A DNA stretch of 64,000 nt. Source: JAUSIK01 sp964547875 (GTDB lineage: Archaea; Nanobdellota; Nanobdellia; Pacearchaeales; GW2011-AR1). The position numbers were made by a program, and so were the translations under genes. The notes beneath the pieces were generated by a model. It did not search any database. It was given only the letters and a program-made list of their open reading frames with translations, and had not been told where the DNA came from. Below, piece by piece: positions 56,477-64,000 of the stretch. Every line of letters begins with the position of its first letter. Position 1 is the stretch's first letter. The stretch is from NCBI GenBank assembly GCA_964547875.1, contig CAZJPE010000001.1, positions 1 to 64,000 of the forward strand. Reading direction: 5' to 3'.

Positions 56477-58000
56477 CTAATCAAACAACTTAGAAACCCA
56501 TCCACTAATTGTATTCCCAATCCAACTTCCAAGTTTTTGGAAGAAAAATCCTTCTCGCTCATACTCGCCAGAAACAGGACTAGAAGTGCCAGAACTGCTT
56601 CCGCTTGGCGATACGCTGGCAGTTCCAAAAGCACTAGGCGACCTAGAAGCAGATGAAGTCACACTTCCTTTAGGCGTCTTAGTAGAAGATATTTTAGGTG
56701 AGGGTGATTTAGAGGCTGTGACAGAAGCGCTAGGAGCTCTAGATCCAGAAGGATAAGCACTAGGAGTTCTAATAGGTCTAGTAGCAAAAGGAATAGGAGA
56801 TATCTGCGTAATAGGTAGAGAAACAACATCATTTCCCTCTTTGTCAGTAACTATAAGATCCTTAGCCCCTTCAACAATAGGAATTTTTAAATGAAAATCA
56901 ATTGCGCTTCTCTCAAATATCTCACCCTCTATACTACCCTCCTCGTCAGGCGTTTCTTTAGGTTTGTCCGTATATATATAATCTGAATTTTTATAAACCT
57001 CTCCTTCTATTCCAACAACATCATATTGTCCTTCTTTGTTTAATTCGTACAAAGGAGCGTCTGTAAATATCTCTTCATGATTAAATCCGCCAAGTGCAAC
57101 CTTGCTTCCATCATTCAAGATAATGCTGTATGACGAATCTCCTTGGCTGATTCTTCCAGCGCAACCACTTCGAACAGCCTTTCTAATGCTAAAATCACCA
57201 TTAACCCGCTTCCCTTCTATAAGCCAATACCTCTCTTCTGAGCAATCTCGTCCTTTACTAATGGCTCTTCCCGTTATCCCAGAATTTGTATTCTTTGTTA
57301 GCTCCAATATTTTGTTCTCTATAACCCACTCGTTAAAATTTCCATAATTATCAACTCTTAAAGTGCGCATAACGCCCTCTTCTACAGAGCGGAAATAATC
57401 GTGGCGAGAACAGCCTTCGTAACAGCCATCATTCTTTCCAAAAAAATCCTCGCAATCAGCAGCGCAGTTCCCGGCAGAATTTTTCGGGATATTTGCAGGC
57501 ACGTATTCTTCTGCCAAGCTGACAAAACTATGCCCGAACTCATGTGCCAACACGCTAAGGGGATGTCTCGTATTAATGCTCATAACATTTAGATAAGTAG
57601 AACTTCTAAAATTTGTATTGTAATCATCGTTCAATATCACAATCTGATCATTAGGGCATGAAGCTGCTTTTACAATTAACTCGCGCGAATAGCAAAACAA
57701 AGCAATATTATTATAAAGCTCACAAGGAGGCTTATAATTAATATAATAAAAATTAAATCTTTCTCTGAAACCATTTACTGGCTCTAAATTAAGAAAATAA
57801 TCAGTATATTTCTCTACATCATCTTTATTATCTGCAAAAAAAACGAGAGAAATTGCGTTATCGCCTGATTCTCTTATGATATTACACTCCTCCAGTCCAT
57901 AACTGTCGGGGCTTAGATAAGCTCTCCAAAAAAATAAAAAAACCAATCCAACAATAGCAACTAAAGCAAGAAAAATCCATAAAAAAATTAACTTTCTCAT
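56477..58000 (-). CDS. Secreted M64-like metallopeptidase with Ser/Pro stalk
   Basis: The 507-residue protein has an N-terminal membrane segment (FLWIFLALVAIVGLVFLFF) and the zinc motif HEFGHSFVSLAEEY (HExxH at 153-157 with a further Glu) of the M64 (IgA peptidase) type, followed by a Cys-rich stretch (CAADCEDFFGKNDGCYEGC). The C-terminal part has an ITGRAI element, then a Ser/Pro-rich stalk (PSPKISSTKTPKGSV) and the tail WIGNTISGWVSKLFD. It should act outside the cell on proteins. A TISGW tail is also seen in the product at 60164. Confidence 0.78.
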   Translation of the reverse strand: MRKLIFLWIFLALVAIVGLVFLFFWRAYLSPDSYGLEECNIIRESGDNAISLVFFADNKDDVEKYTDYFLNLEPVNGFRERFNFYYINYKPPCELYNNIALFCYSRELIVKAASCPNDQIVILNDDYNTNFRSSTYLNVMSINTRHPLSVLAHEFGHSFVSLAEEYVPANIPKNSAGNCAADCEDFFGKNDGCYEGCSRHDYFRSVEEGVMRTLRVDNYGNFNEWVIENKILELTKNTNSGITGRAISKGRDCSEERYWLIEGKRVNGDFSIRKAVRSGCAGRISQGDSSYSIILNDGSKVALGGFNHEEIFTDAPLYELNKEGQYDVVGIEGEVYKNSDYIYTDKPKETPDEEGSIEGEIFERSAIDFHLKIPIVEGAKDLIVTDKEGNDVVSLPITQISPIPFATRPIRTPSAYPSGSRAPSASVTASKSPSPKISSTKTPKGSVTSSASRSPSAFGTASVSPSGSSSGTSSPVSGEYEREGFFFQKLGSWIGNTISGWVSKLFD

Positions 58001-58131
58001 GCCTTTTTAACACATAACAATCTTTTAAATGTATCACATTATCCTTTAGATAAAAATAAGACACTTTATAATCTTTAGATAGTTGCAACAATTTTGTAAA
58101 TACGATTGAGCTTACGAAAAAATAATTTTAA

Positions 58132-59877
58132 TTAATAAATGCATCTCAAATTATCAGTGTTAACATAATCATAGCCTTCTAGAGGATAAGGATACGAAAG
58201 CTGCACTCGTCCGAATATATAACCTAAAGTATGTATGGGATCTGTAAGATTAATTCTCCCATCATCATCTGAATCAGCTGCATCCATACAATCTATCCCA
58301 GAGCCATTAAATAAATAAAGTAATGTCTTAATCGGGTCTGAAATATCTATGGTTTTATCATTATTCGCATCTGCTCTGATAAATTTCCTCGGGCATTGGA
58401 TTCTATCCTCTAATATTTCTCCCTCTAATGAACAAAAAACTGCTGCCAGCGTGTCAATTCTCGGAAATACCAAGCCATTTCCCTCGTCTGTTACAGGAAC
58501 TCCGGTTGTCTTTAAAATATTAACAATTTCATCATATTTAAGATTAGGATTTACTTGTTTCATCAATGCAATTGTCCCAGAAACGTGAGGCGCAGCTGCT
58601 GACGTTCCTGCACCGCCCTCATATCCCCCATTTAATGTTGTTGATCTAATATCAGCTCCTGGTGCCATCATATCCAAAATATCAGCACTATTAGAGAAAC
58701 ACGAAACTTTATCTCGTGTTGCATTCTCTGTGCATCGCTCTAAACATTCTCTAGTATTAACATCTCTTTCAACGCAAAAATTAACTTGACCTAGATTAGT
58801 GTCATAAACAGCTCCGACTGAAATAGCATTTAAAGAGCATGCAGGAGAATTAATGCCATTCTTAAAACCATCATTACCTGATGCAATAACAAAAGGAAGA
58901 TTAAAAGAATAAGCTCTATTTATAACAGAATCCATCCAAGTTGGACAATTTGATGAATTATAATTCCCAAAGCCGATACTCATACTCAAAACATCTATCT
59001 CAAATTCATCCTTATTATCAATACACCAATCACTACCTGCTATCATAGTAGAGGCAGAGCAATCAACATCGCATACTTTTATAGCAAGCAATTTCGCATT
59101 TGGAGCAACTCCAATTACGCCTCCATTAGCAGCAGCAATTCCTGCGACATGTGTTCCGTGACCATATATAGCATCAGGATCAGCATCATTATTAACAAAA
59201 TCATATCCTCCAATCACTTTACAATCTGCTCCAAAACATCCTCCTAAATCAGGATGAGTATAATCAATTCCGTCATCTATTATAGCTATAACCTGCCCAT
59301 CACCCTTTATATTTATTGAATTAATCTCCATTCTATGGGCGTCATCTGCATTAATCAGAGGAACGCTCTGCGCTAAAGATGTATGAAAAACACTATCTAA
59401 ATAAACAGATTTTACATTATTATCATTATTCAATTTCTTCAAACCATTTAGAGTTATCTCGCCTGCAAATCCAGGAATTGTTTTATATTTAAATCTAAGA
59501 GAGAAATCAGAATCAGATAATTCAGATAAAACGCTATCCTCTTTAATCCTTATCTTTTCTTTATATTCTTTAAACTTATCTTTATTAAATTCCTCATCAT
59601 GCAATTCAACAATAACGCGAATATAATTTTCTCCTTTTATTTTATCAAAAATCTCTGACTCTATTTTTGAATTCATGCCAACAATCTGCTCTAAATTATC
59701 TCCTTTTTCTCTAATTTCTATCTTAGTATTTTGCTTTAAATAATCAGTCTTTATATTATCATGTTCCTGAGATAAAGCATAAGAAGATAATCCTCCTAAA
59801 ACTAGAGGAATAGATATTGTCCTCCCTAACAAGTACATTCTTTCTTTTATTTTTTCTAAATATCTCATATCTTTCAT
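58132..59877 (-). CDS. Secreted subtilisin-like protease with dockerin-like C-terminus
   Basis: The 581-residue protein has a signal peptide (ISIPLVLGGLSSYALSQ), an I9-type propeptide to about 170 and a S8 protease with catalytic Asp201 (IIDDGIDYTHPDL), His240 (GHGTHVAGIAA) and Ser in GTSAAAPHVSG. The C-terminal ~90 residues carry two dockerin-like calcium loops (ADANNDKTIDISDP and DSDDDGRINLTDP). In bacteria, dockerins bind cohesins; no cohesin is recognised here, but two other proteins in the window have similar loops. The active-site set is complete. Confidence 0.9.
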   Translation of the reverse strand: MKDMRYLEKIKERMYLLGRTISIPLVLGGLSSYALSQEHDNIKTDYLKQNTKIEIREKGDNLEQIVGMNSKIESEIFDKIKGENYIRVIVELHDEEFNKDKFKEYKEKIRIKEDSVLSELSDSDFSLRFKYKTIPGFAGEITLNGLKKLNNDNNVKSVYLDSVFHTSLAQSVPLINADDAHRMEINSINIKGDGQVIAIIDDGIDYTHPDLGGCFGADCKVIGGYDFVNNDADPDAIYGHGTHVAGIAAANGGVIGVAPNAKLLAIKVCDVDCSASTMIAGSDWCIDNKDEFEIDVLSMSIGFGNYNSSNCPTWMDSVINRAYSFNLPFVIASGNDGFKNGINSPACSLNAISVGAVYDTNLGQVNFCVERDVNTRECLERCTENATRDKVSCFSNSADILDMMAPGADIRSTTLNGGYEGGAGTSAAAPHVSGTIALMKQVNPNLKYDEIVNILKTTGVPVTDEGNGLVFPRIDTLAAVFCSLEGEILEDRIQCPRKFIRADANNDKTIDISDPIKTLLYLFNGSGIDCMDAADSDDDGRINLTDPIHTLGYIFGRVQLSYPYPLEGYDYVNTDNLRCIY

Positions 59878-60163
59878 AATGTATTAATATTATTTAAACC
59901 TTGCTGTTACTTATAAGTAAGTATGTTATTATTTAATAGGGGAAGTAAATAAGTTTAGCAAGAGTCCAAAATAATGTTCTAAATTTACTTCATAAGTATA
60001 ACTATTATTTTTAATTACCAACTAAAACCCACGACGATAAAAATATTTTATGTTAACTACCATCAAAATACGCTGTCAATTATTTTAGAAAGGGATTAAT
60101 GTCACTTACTATTTCTATTTAGTTATTATTAATATATCTTTGTAATCTTAGAGAAGTTTTAAT

Positions 60164-61240
60164 CTATACCTTTATCAAAACAATTTCACTAGTAAACCAT
60201 CCTGTAATGGTTTTAGTAAGCCATCCAACAAGTCTTTGATAAAATGGCTTCTCTCCTGCAGGAGAAAAACTAATAGGGCTTCCTGATCCTGAAGGGCTAC
60301 CTGACGCTGAAGGGCTACCTCCAGCACCACCGCCAGAACCACTGCCAGAACCAGAATCAGGAGGAGGCGCAGGCGAACTTGGTGATTCAGATCCGCTGGA
60401 ACTTGTTCCTCCACCACCTCCCACACTTTCAGGAATACATACTCCGCTTGAGCAAAGATTGCTTGCACATTCTCCCGGGGAATCACATTTATATCCTAAA
60501 TCACAGCTTAATTCTGAAGAATCATCTCCTGGAGGATTATTATTACAATCAATTCTCGTTTTCGGTAAAACACACAATCCACCTAAATATTTAAGTCCCT
60601 GACAACAATCACGACTATTCGGCGCATAACTTCCAGCAGTTGCACAACTGATTTGACAAACATAGGTTCTTTCGCTAGAGCCCCAACACCAATCAGTTTT
60701 ACACTCTTGAGAACAATCACACTCTACTCCACTAGTACAATCAAGATTATCATCACATTGTGAAATAGGATTATTCTCACAAACAATTTCAGAGCCTCTA
60801 TATTGCTCAAGCCTATCCTCTTCTGTACTATCTTCAACATCTCGTGAACTATCGTCAATTACCTCATTTGCTTCACTTGACTCATCACTAGCTTCTCCAG
60901 CACCTTGCCCACTCCCACTTCCTCCTGCAGGAGAAAAACTCTCGTCAAAAGCCAAATAAGCAACAAACTCTCGCCCATCTAATATATCAACTACTCCATC
61001 CTCATTAACATCTGCGTTCTCTCTGCAATTCAATCCTTCTCCACGAAAATATCCATTAATATGCGTTATGTCATTCTCATCAATTCTGCCATCACCATTG
61101 GCATCACCCTTTAAATCAGTACATCTTGGTATATGTCTAAAATAATAAATACTTCCAGAAGCTACAATTACAAATAAAACTATTCCAAAAATAATAAAAA
61201 TATTTTTATATCTGTTTGATGAATCTACCTCTCTTTTCAT
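60164..61240 (-). CDS. Dockerin-like, Cys-rich anchored protein
   Basis: The 358-residue protein has an N-terminal membrane segment (NIFIIFGIVLFVIVASGSI), two dockerin-like loops (GDANGDGRIDENDI and ADVNEDGVVDILDG), an acidic linker, then a Cys-rich domain (CDDNLDCTSGVECDCSQEC, CDLGYKCDSPGECASN), a Ser/Gly/Pro linker and the tail LVGWLTKTITGWFTSEI. Disulfides are likely, in keeping with the VKOR gene. The tail resembles that of the M64 protein. Role unknown; a scaffold or adhesion role is plausible. Confidence 0.7.
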   Translation of the reverse strand: MKREVDSSNRYKNIFIIFGIVLFVIVASGSIYYFRHIPRCTDLKGDANGDGRIDENDITHINGYFRGEGLNCRENADVNEDGVVDILDGREFVAYLAFDESFSPAGGSGSGQGAGEASDESSEANEVIDDSSRDVEDSTEEDRLEQYRGSEIVCENNPISQCDDNLDCTSGVECDCSQECKTDWCWGSSERTYVCQISCATAGSYAPNSRDCCQGLKYLGGLCVLPKTRIDCNNNPPGDDSSELSCDLGYKCDSPGECASNLCSSGVCIPESVGGGGGTSSSGSESPSSPAPPPDSGSGSGSGGGAGGSPSASGSPSGSGSPISFSPAGEKPFYQRLVGWLTKTITGWFTSEIVLIKV

Positions 61241-61363
61241 ATTTTATTTAACATATCTTGTTTTAAATATTTTTCCCCCAATGCTTTTGTTGACTTAAAG
61301 GGTGATATTCTTGCTTAAGCAAAAATATCTTATCTTAATTGAATTAATATAGGAATCTTTTCC

Positions 61364-61552
61364 CATCCATACTATCCTCAAGACAAAGGCAAGGTAGAAA
61401 GAACAATAAGAAATTTAGTTGAAGAGTTTATTGTTTTGCTTAAACATTTTCCAGAATGGCTCAATGGAAAGCTGGAAGAATGGCAAGAATGGTACAATAC
61501 GAAACGATTTCATAGAGGGATAAAAACATATCCCTCTCTTTTGTTTTTTTAA
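61364..61552 (+). pseudogene. C-terminal remnant of an integrase/transposase (rve fold)
   Basis: A 62-codon frame without a start encodes HPYYPQDKGKVERTIRNLVE and WYNTKRFHRGIKTYPSL, which is the end of the retroviral-integrase core found in IS3/IS481-type transposases, including the last catalytic Glu (KVER). The N-terminal two-thirds are missing, so it is dead. It is a scar of an older insertion between the dockerin-like and PhoU-type genes. Confidence 0.75.
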
Positions 61553-61638
61553 GTTGGGAAGTTTACTTAACATAATAATGCATTGTTGCGTTGTCGGGAC
61601 TTTTTATGGAGTATTTTAAAACCCTGATTAAATAAAAG

Positions 61639-62559
61639 TTAATTTTCAGTTTTGTTTTCCTTATTAGTATTCAAAATAATGACAAAATTACTTATTGCTG
61701 AGAATTCTTTGAACATATCTAAAAAGAAATGAATAACAACAGGATTTTTCTCTTTTAGGATTTCTAAAGAATCTTCGCTTATTGTTTCCCTTTCATCCAA
61801 AAAAGATTTAATTTTTATCATATCTTGGTTCTGATAAGCACTCATAAGTTCTTGATAAAAATCTTTAGTCTTCTTTATTAAATTGATTTCGATTTCATTA
61901 AATTTTAAATTATTAGTTTTTGCATACTTATATGAGTAAATTATTGATCTTGAAATATTAAAGAGTCCTATTAAAAAATTATAAGCGTATTTCGAGGTAT
62001 TCTTACCAAAAACTAAATTTTTGTTTATTGATCTTTTTGAGAGATTAATAAGTTTCGTTACAACTTTGTGTATCTCTAAAGTTTCATCAAAATTTGAATA
62101 ACTTTTTTTCTCAATATCCTCAATAAAATAATCAAATTGCGAAAGAATTTGAAATAAAATTCTTTTTAAATTGCTCTCAAATTCTATTGTATCAATTGAC
62201 GCTACGGCCTTTATTATGCAATATTTTGGATTACTTTCAACAATTTCAAAGCCTGTAAGTTCAGCTAACACTTTTCTGATCAGCGATAATTGTTTTTGTT
62301 CAGTATAATTTATTTTGATTTCATCAAATCCATATGTATAAAGATGAGAAAGAATCCGATTAATATACCATTCTTTTTCATTGGAAAGATTTATTTCAAT
62401 TGACGAAAACTTTGTTTTTTCTGGACTTATAATTAATCCTCTTTCGGAAATATCTATGTTTAAGAATTGTCCTTTTTGTATGTTATTGCTTTTAACCCAT
62501 TTTGATGGCAGCGACAAACTTAACGTGCTGTTCCCGTGCTGAACTATCTTTCTTTTCAT
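61639..62559 (-). CDS. PhoU-type regulator with AbrB-like N-terminal domain
   Basis: The 306-residue protein starts with an AbrB/SpoVT-like swapped-hairpin DNA-binding domain (MKRKIVQHGNSTLSLSLPSK, about 1-50), followed by a linker and a helical PhoU-like domain. In archaea such proteins regulate phosphate uptake and perhaps other genes. The fit with a phosphatase/phytase surface protein in the same window is suggestive. The gene is divergent from the radical SAM gene, with a TATA-rich 110-base promoter region between. The helical part is called from pattern. Confidence 0.72.
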   Translation of the reverse strand: MKRKIVQHGNSTLSLSLPSKWVKSNNIQKGQFLNIDISERGLIISPEKTKFSSIEINLSNEKEWYINRILSHLYTYGFDEIKINYTEQKQLSLIRKVLAELTGFEIVESNPKYCIIKAVASIDTIEFESNLKRILFQILSQFDYFIEDIEKKSYSNFDETLEIHKVVTKLINLSKRSINKNLVFGKNTSKYAYNFLIGLFNISRSIIYSYKYAKTNNLKFNEIEINLIKKTKDFYQELMSAYQNQDMIKIKSFLDERETISEDSLEILKEKNPVVIHFFLDMFKEFSAISNFVIILNTNKENKTEN

Positions 62560-62669
62560 TGATTTATCAGATGCGCCATAATATATAAATCTTCCGTAAA
62601 CATATATTTATATACAAATTGTTGATATAAACACCAAAAGTATATATTTACCCCTATCTTTATAATTCT

Positions 62670-63377
62670 ATGAGCATAAATCTGCCCCAAATAAATTATG
62701 GAAAATTGAAAGGGAGAATTAAAGATGAGAAAAATATTGTTTACTATAGAAGAGGATTTGAAGAGCTATCCTTGAATGTAACAAATGCCTGTCCTAATGC
62801 TTGTGCATTTTGCATACGTGACAGAGATCAAGGATGGGGTGTTTCCAATTTATATCTTTCCAGAGATCCTAGTGTCGAAGAAATCATACAGGCCTATGAT
62901 GAAGAATCTAAGAGGATTTTAGCTCTGGGAATCGATCTTAAAAAAATAAAAATTTGTGGATATGGGGAGCCAATACTTAGGTTTGAAGACCTGAAACCAA
63001 TCACAAGACATATCAGAGAAAGAGGCAGAAATGATAATCTAGAAATACAGATTACAACTACAGGCTGGCCTTATTTTAGATTTATTAGCCCAGATGTGGG
63101 AAGAATTAGCGAGCTTAAAGAGGCAGGGGTATCTCACATCTATCTTAGTGTTAATGCGTTAGACAAAAAAAACTATGATAAATTAGTAAGACCAGGGGTT
63201 AATGAAATTGATAATGATGCTTTTAGTGATGCTTTAAGATTTGGCGAATGGGCAAAAGAAGCAGGCCTTGATGTTACCTTGGGATTTATAAGACTTGGAA
63301 AAATAACTGATGAAGAAGTAAAATCGTTTGCTGAAAGATATGAGATGAAATATAGATTACGAGATTTTGAGGAGTAA
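62670..63377 (+). CDS. Radical SAM enzyme
   Basis: The 235-residue protein has the iron-sulfur motif CPNACAFC (Cys41, Cys45, Cys48), the GYGEP AdoMet motif and typical barrel strands (LEIQITTTGWPYF and VSHIYLSVNALD). It is short for the fold and lacks extra cluster domains. It makes a 5'-deoxyadenosyl radical; the substrate is unknown. The next gene encodes an AdoMet methyltransferase 2 bp downstream, so the two likely work on one small molecule or on a cofactor. It is divergent from the PhoU-type gene. Confidence 0.87.
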   Translation: MSINLPQINYGKLKGRIKDEKNIVYYRRGFEELSLNVTNACPNACAFCIRDRDQGWGVSNLYLSRDPSVEEIIQAYDEESKRILALGIDLKKIKICGYGEPILRFEDLKPITRHIRERGRNDNLEIQITTTGWPYFRFISPDVGRISELKEAGVSHIYLSVNALDKKNYDKLVRPGVNEIDNDAFSDALRFGEWAKEAGLDVTLGFIRLGKITDEEVKSFAERYEMKYRLRDFEE

Positions 63378-63379
63378 AA

Positions 63380-64000
63380 ATGGAAGAAACATATGTTAAA
63401 GATTATTTCAGTAGGACGAGGACAGTTTCCTCTTGGTGGGAACCAGAAACAGGCGATAAATCACATATTTTTGCAAGAGAGATTAAAGTACTGGAGAAAA
63501 TGTTAGATGAGGAAGAGGCAGCTGATGCCCTAGATATTGCCTGTGGAAAGGGAAGAGTCTCAAAGATGCTAAACCGAAGAAGGTTAAAAACTATTTCTTT
63601 AGACATTTCTCAAGAAATGCTTGATATTGGTTACCAGAGAGGCGATATTATCAATCCACAAAAGGGGGATGGAGAAGATTTACATTTTGATGATAAATCT
63701 TTTGATGTAGTTACTTGTATTGATGCTCTAGTCCACTTTCCAAACTATAAAAAAGCGATTAGTGAAGCTCATCGGGTTCTTAGACCAAATGGTGTTTGCC
63801 TCTGTACAACTAGTAATCCTTATGATTTAGGATTTATTCCGAGAGTCATATCAAAAGGGATAAGGGCAATTTCTAATGGGGAATCAAGTAGTAAAGGAGA
63901 AGGAATATTTAGATACATAGCTCCAAGTGAGATGAGAAGATCCTTAATAAATCAGGGATTTCAAATAGAAGGAGAAGCAAAACTAGGAGTTTTGGCTCCA
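63380..64000 (+). CDS. Class I AdoMet methyltransferase (partial)
   Basis: An open frame from the ATG at 63380 reaches the window end without a stop (207 codons visible). It has the methyltransferase motif I LDIACGKGRVSKML, the acidic residue in ISLDISQEML, and VVTCIDALVHFPNY. It starts 2 bp after the radical SAM stop and is presumably co-transcribed. The acceptor is unknown and the C-terminus lies outside. Confidence 0.85.
   Translation, partial: MEETYVKDYFSRTRTVSSWWEPETGDKSHIFAREIKVLEKMLDEEEAADALDIACGKGRVSKMLNRRRLKTISLDISQEMLDIGYQRGDIINPQKGDGEDLHFDDKSFDVVTCIDALVHFPNYKKAISEAHRVLRPNGVCLCTTSNPYDLGFIPRVISKGIRAISNGESSSKGEGIFRYIAPSEMRRSLINQGFQIEGEAKLGVLAP

Noticed and set aside
59878..60163. Intergenic region between the protease and the dockerin-like gene
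   Set aside because: AT-rich, no frame of useful length, no tRNA and no clear hairpin. Only a promoter is expected.

Overview
The window is AT-rich DNA from an archaeon. Support comes from replication factor C small and large subunits, a 38-residue eL41-type ribosomal protein, leaderless starts about 25 nt after TATA-like boxes, a tRNA-Glu gene, HicAB/VapBC modules, MoxR-DUF58-VWA genes and very large secreted proteins with dockerin-like, beta-helix and Cys-rich modules. Gene style (tiny genes, giant surface proteins with TITGW-like tails) suggests a DPANN lineage of the Pacearchaeota/Woesearchaeota kind. That placement is inference; no rRNA is present to test it.

Layout. 1-4.1 kb: tail of a membrane protein, a frameshifted small gene, then toxin-antitoxin-like cassettes separated by a ~29-bp direct repeat, a M24 peptidase and a convergent HicB/HicA pair. 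4.2-10.6 kb: an SMC-like ATPase with a central CPLC motif where a hinge is expected, a VKOR protein, small membrane proteins and secreted Cys-rich/dockerin-like proteins. 10.6-14.7 kb (minus strand): rfcS-cupin-rfcL, then disA (diadenylate cyclase) followed by eL41. 14.8-16.4 kb: a RelE-type pair and an autoinhibited Fic protein.

16.8-24.9 kb is the most unusual region. It is one tightly packed operon of six genes: a short AAG (3-methyladenine glycosylase)-like protein that seems to lack the catalytic Glu, three proteins made of 7, 4 and 9 tandem ~50-60-residue HTH modules with a common C-terminal domain, a Snf2-family ATPase fused to a class I methyltransferase, and a small charged protein. 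Genes are 1-11 nt apart or overlap by 4 bp. I recognise no described system with this composition. It looks like an addressable DNA-binding, translocating and modifying machine, for defence, epigenetic marking or repair.

24.8-26.9 kb: a membrane protein preceded by a GC-rich leader RNA with competing terminator/antiterminator pairings, a membrane-anchored PD-(D/E)XK nuclease-like protein and tRNA-Glu(UUC). 27-50.5 kb: a surface-protein region with five large secreted or anchored proteins (including a calcineurin-like phosphoesterase plus phytase-like propeller in one 1978-residue chain) and small membrane partners, with a DUF4143 ATPase between them. 50.7-56.3 kb: MoxR ATPase, DUF58 and VWA genes, split by an ASCH gene, an IS element with target-site duplication, and small secreted proteins. 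56.4-61.6 kb: secreted M64-like and subtilisin-like proteases, a dockerin-like protein and an integrase remnant. 61.6-64 kb: a PhoU-type regulator and a divergent radical SAM-methyltransferase pair running off the end.
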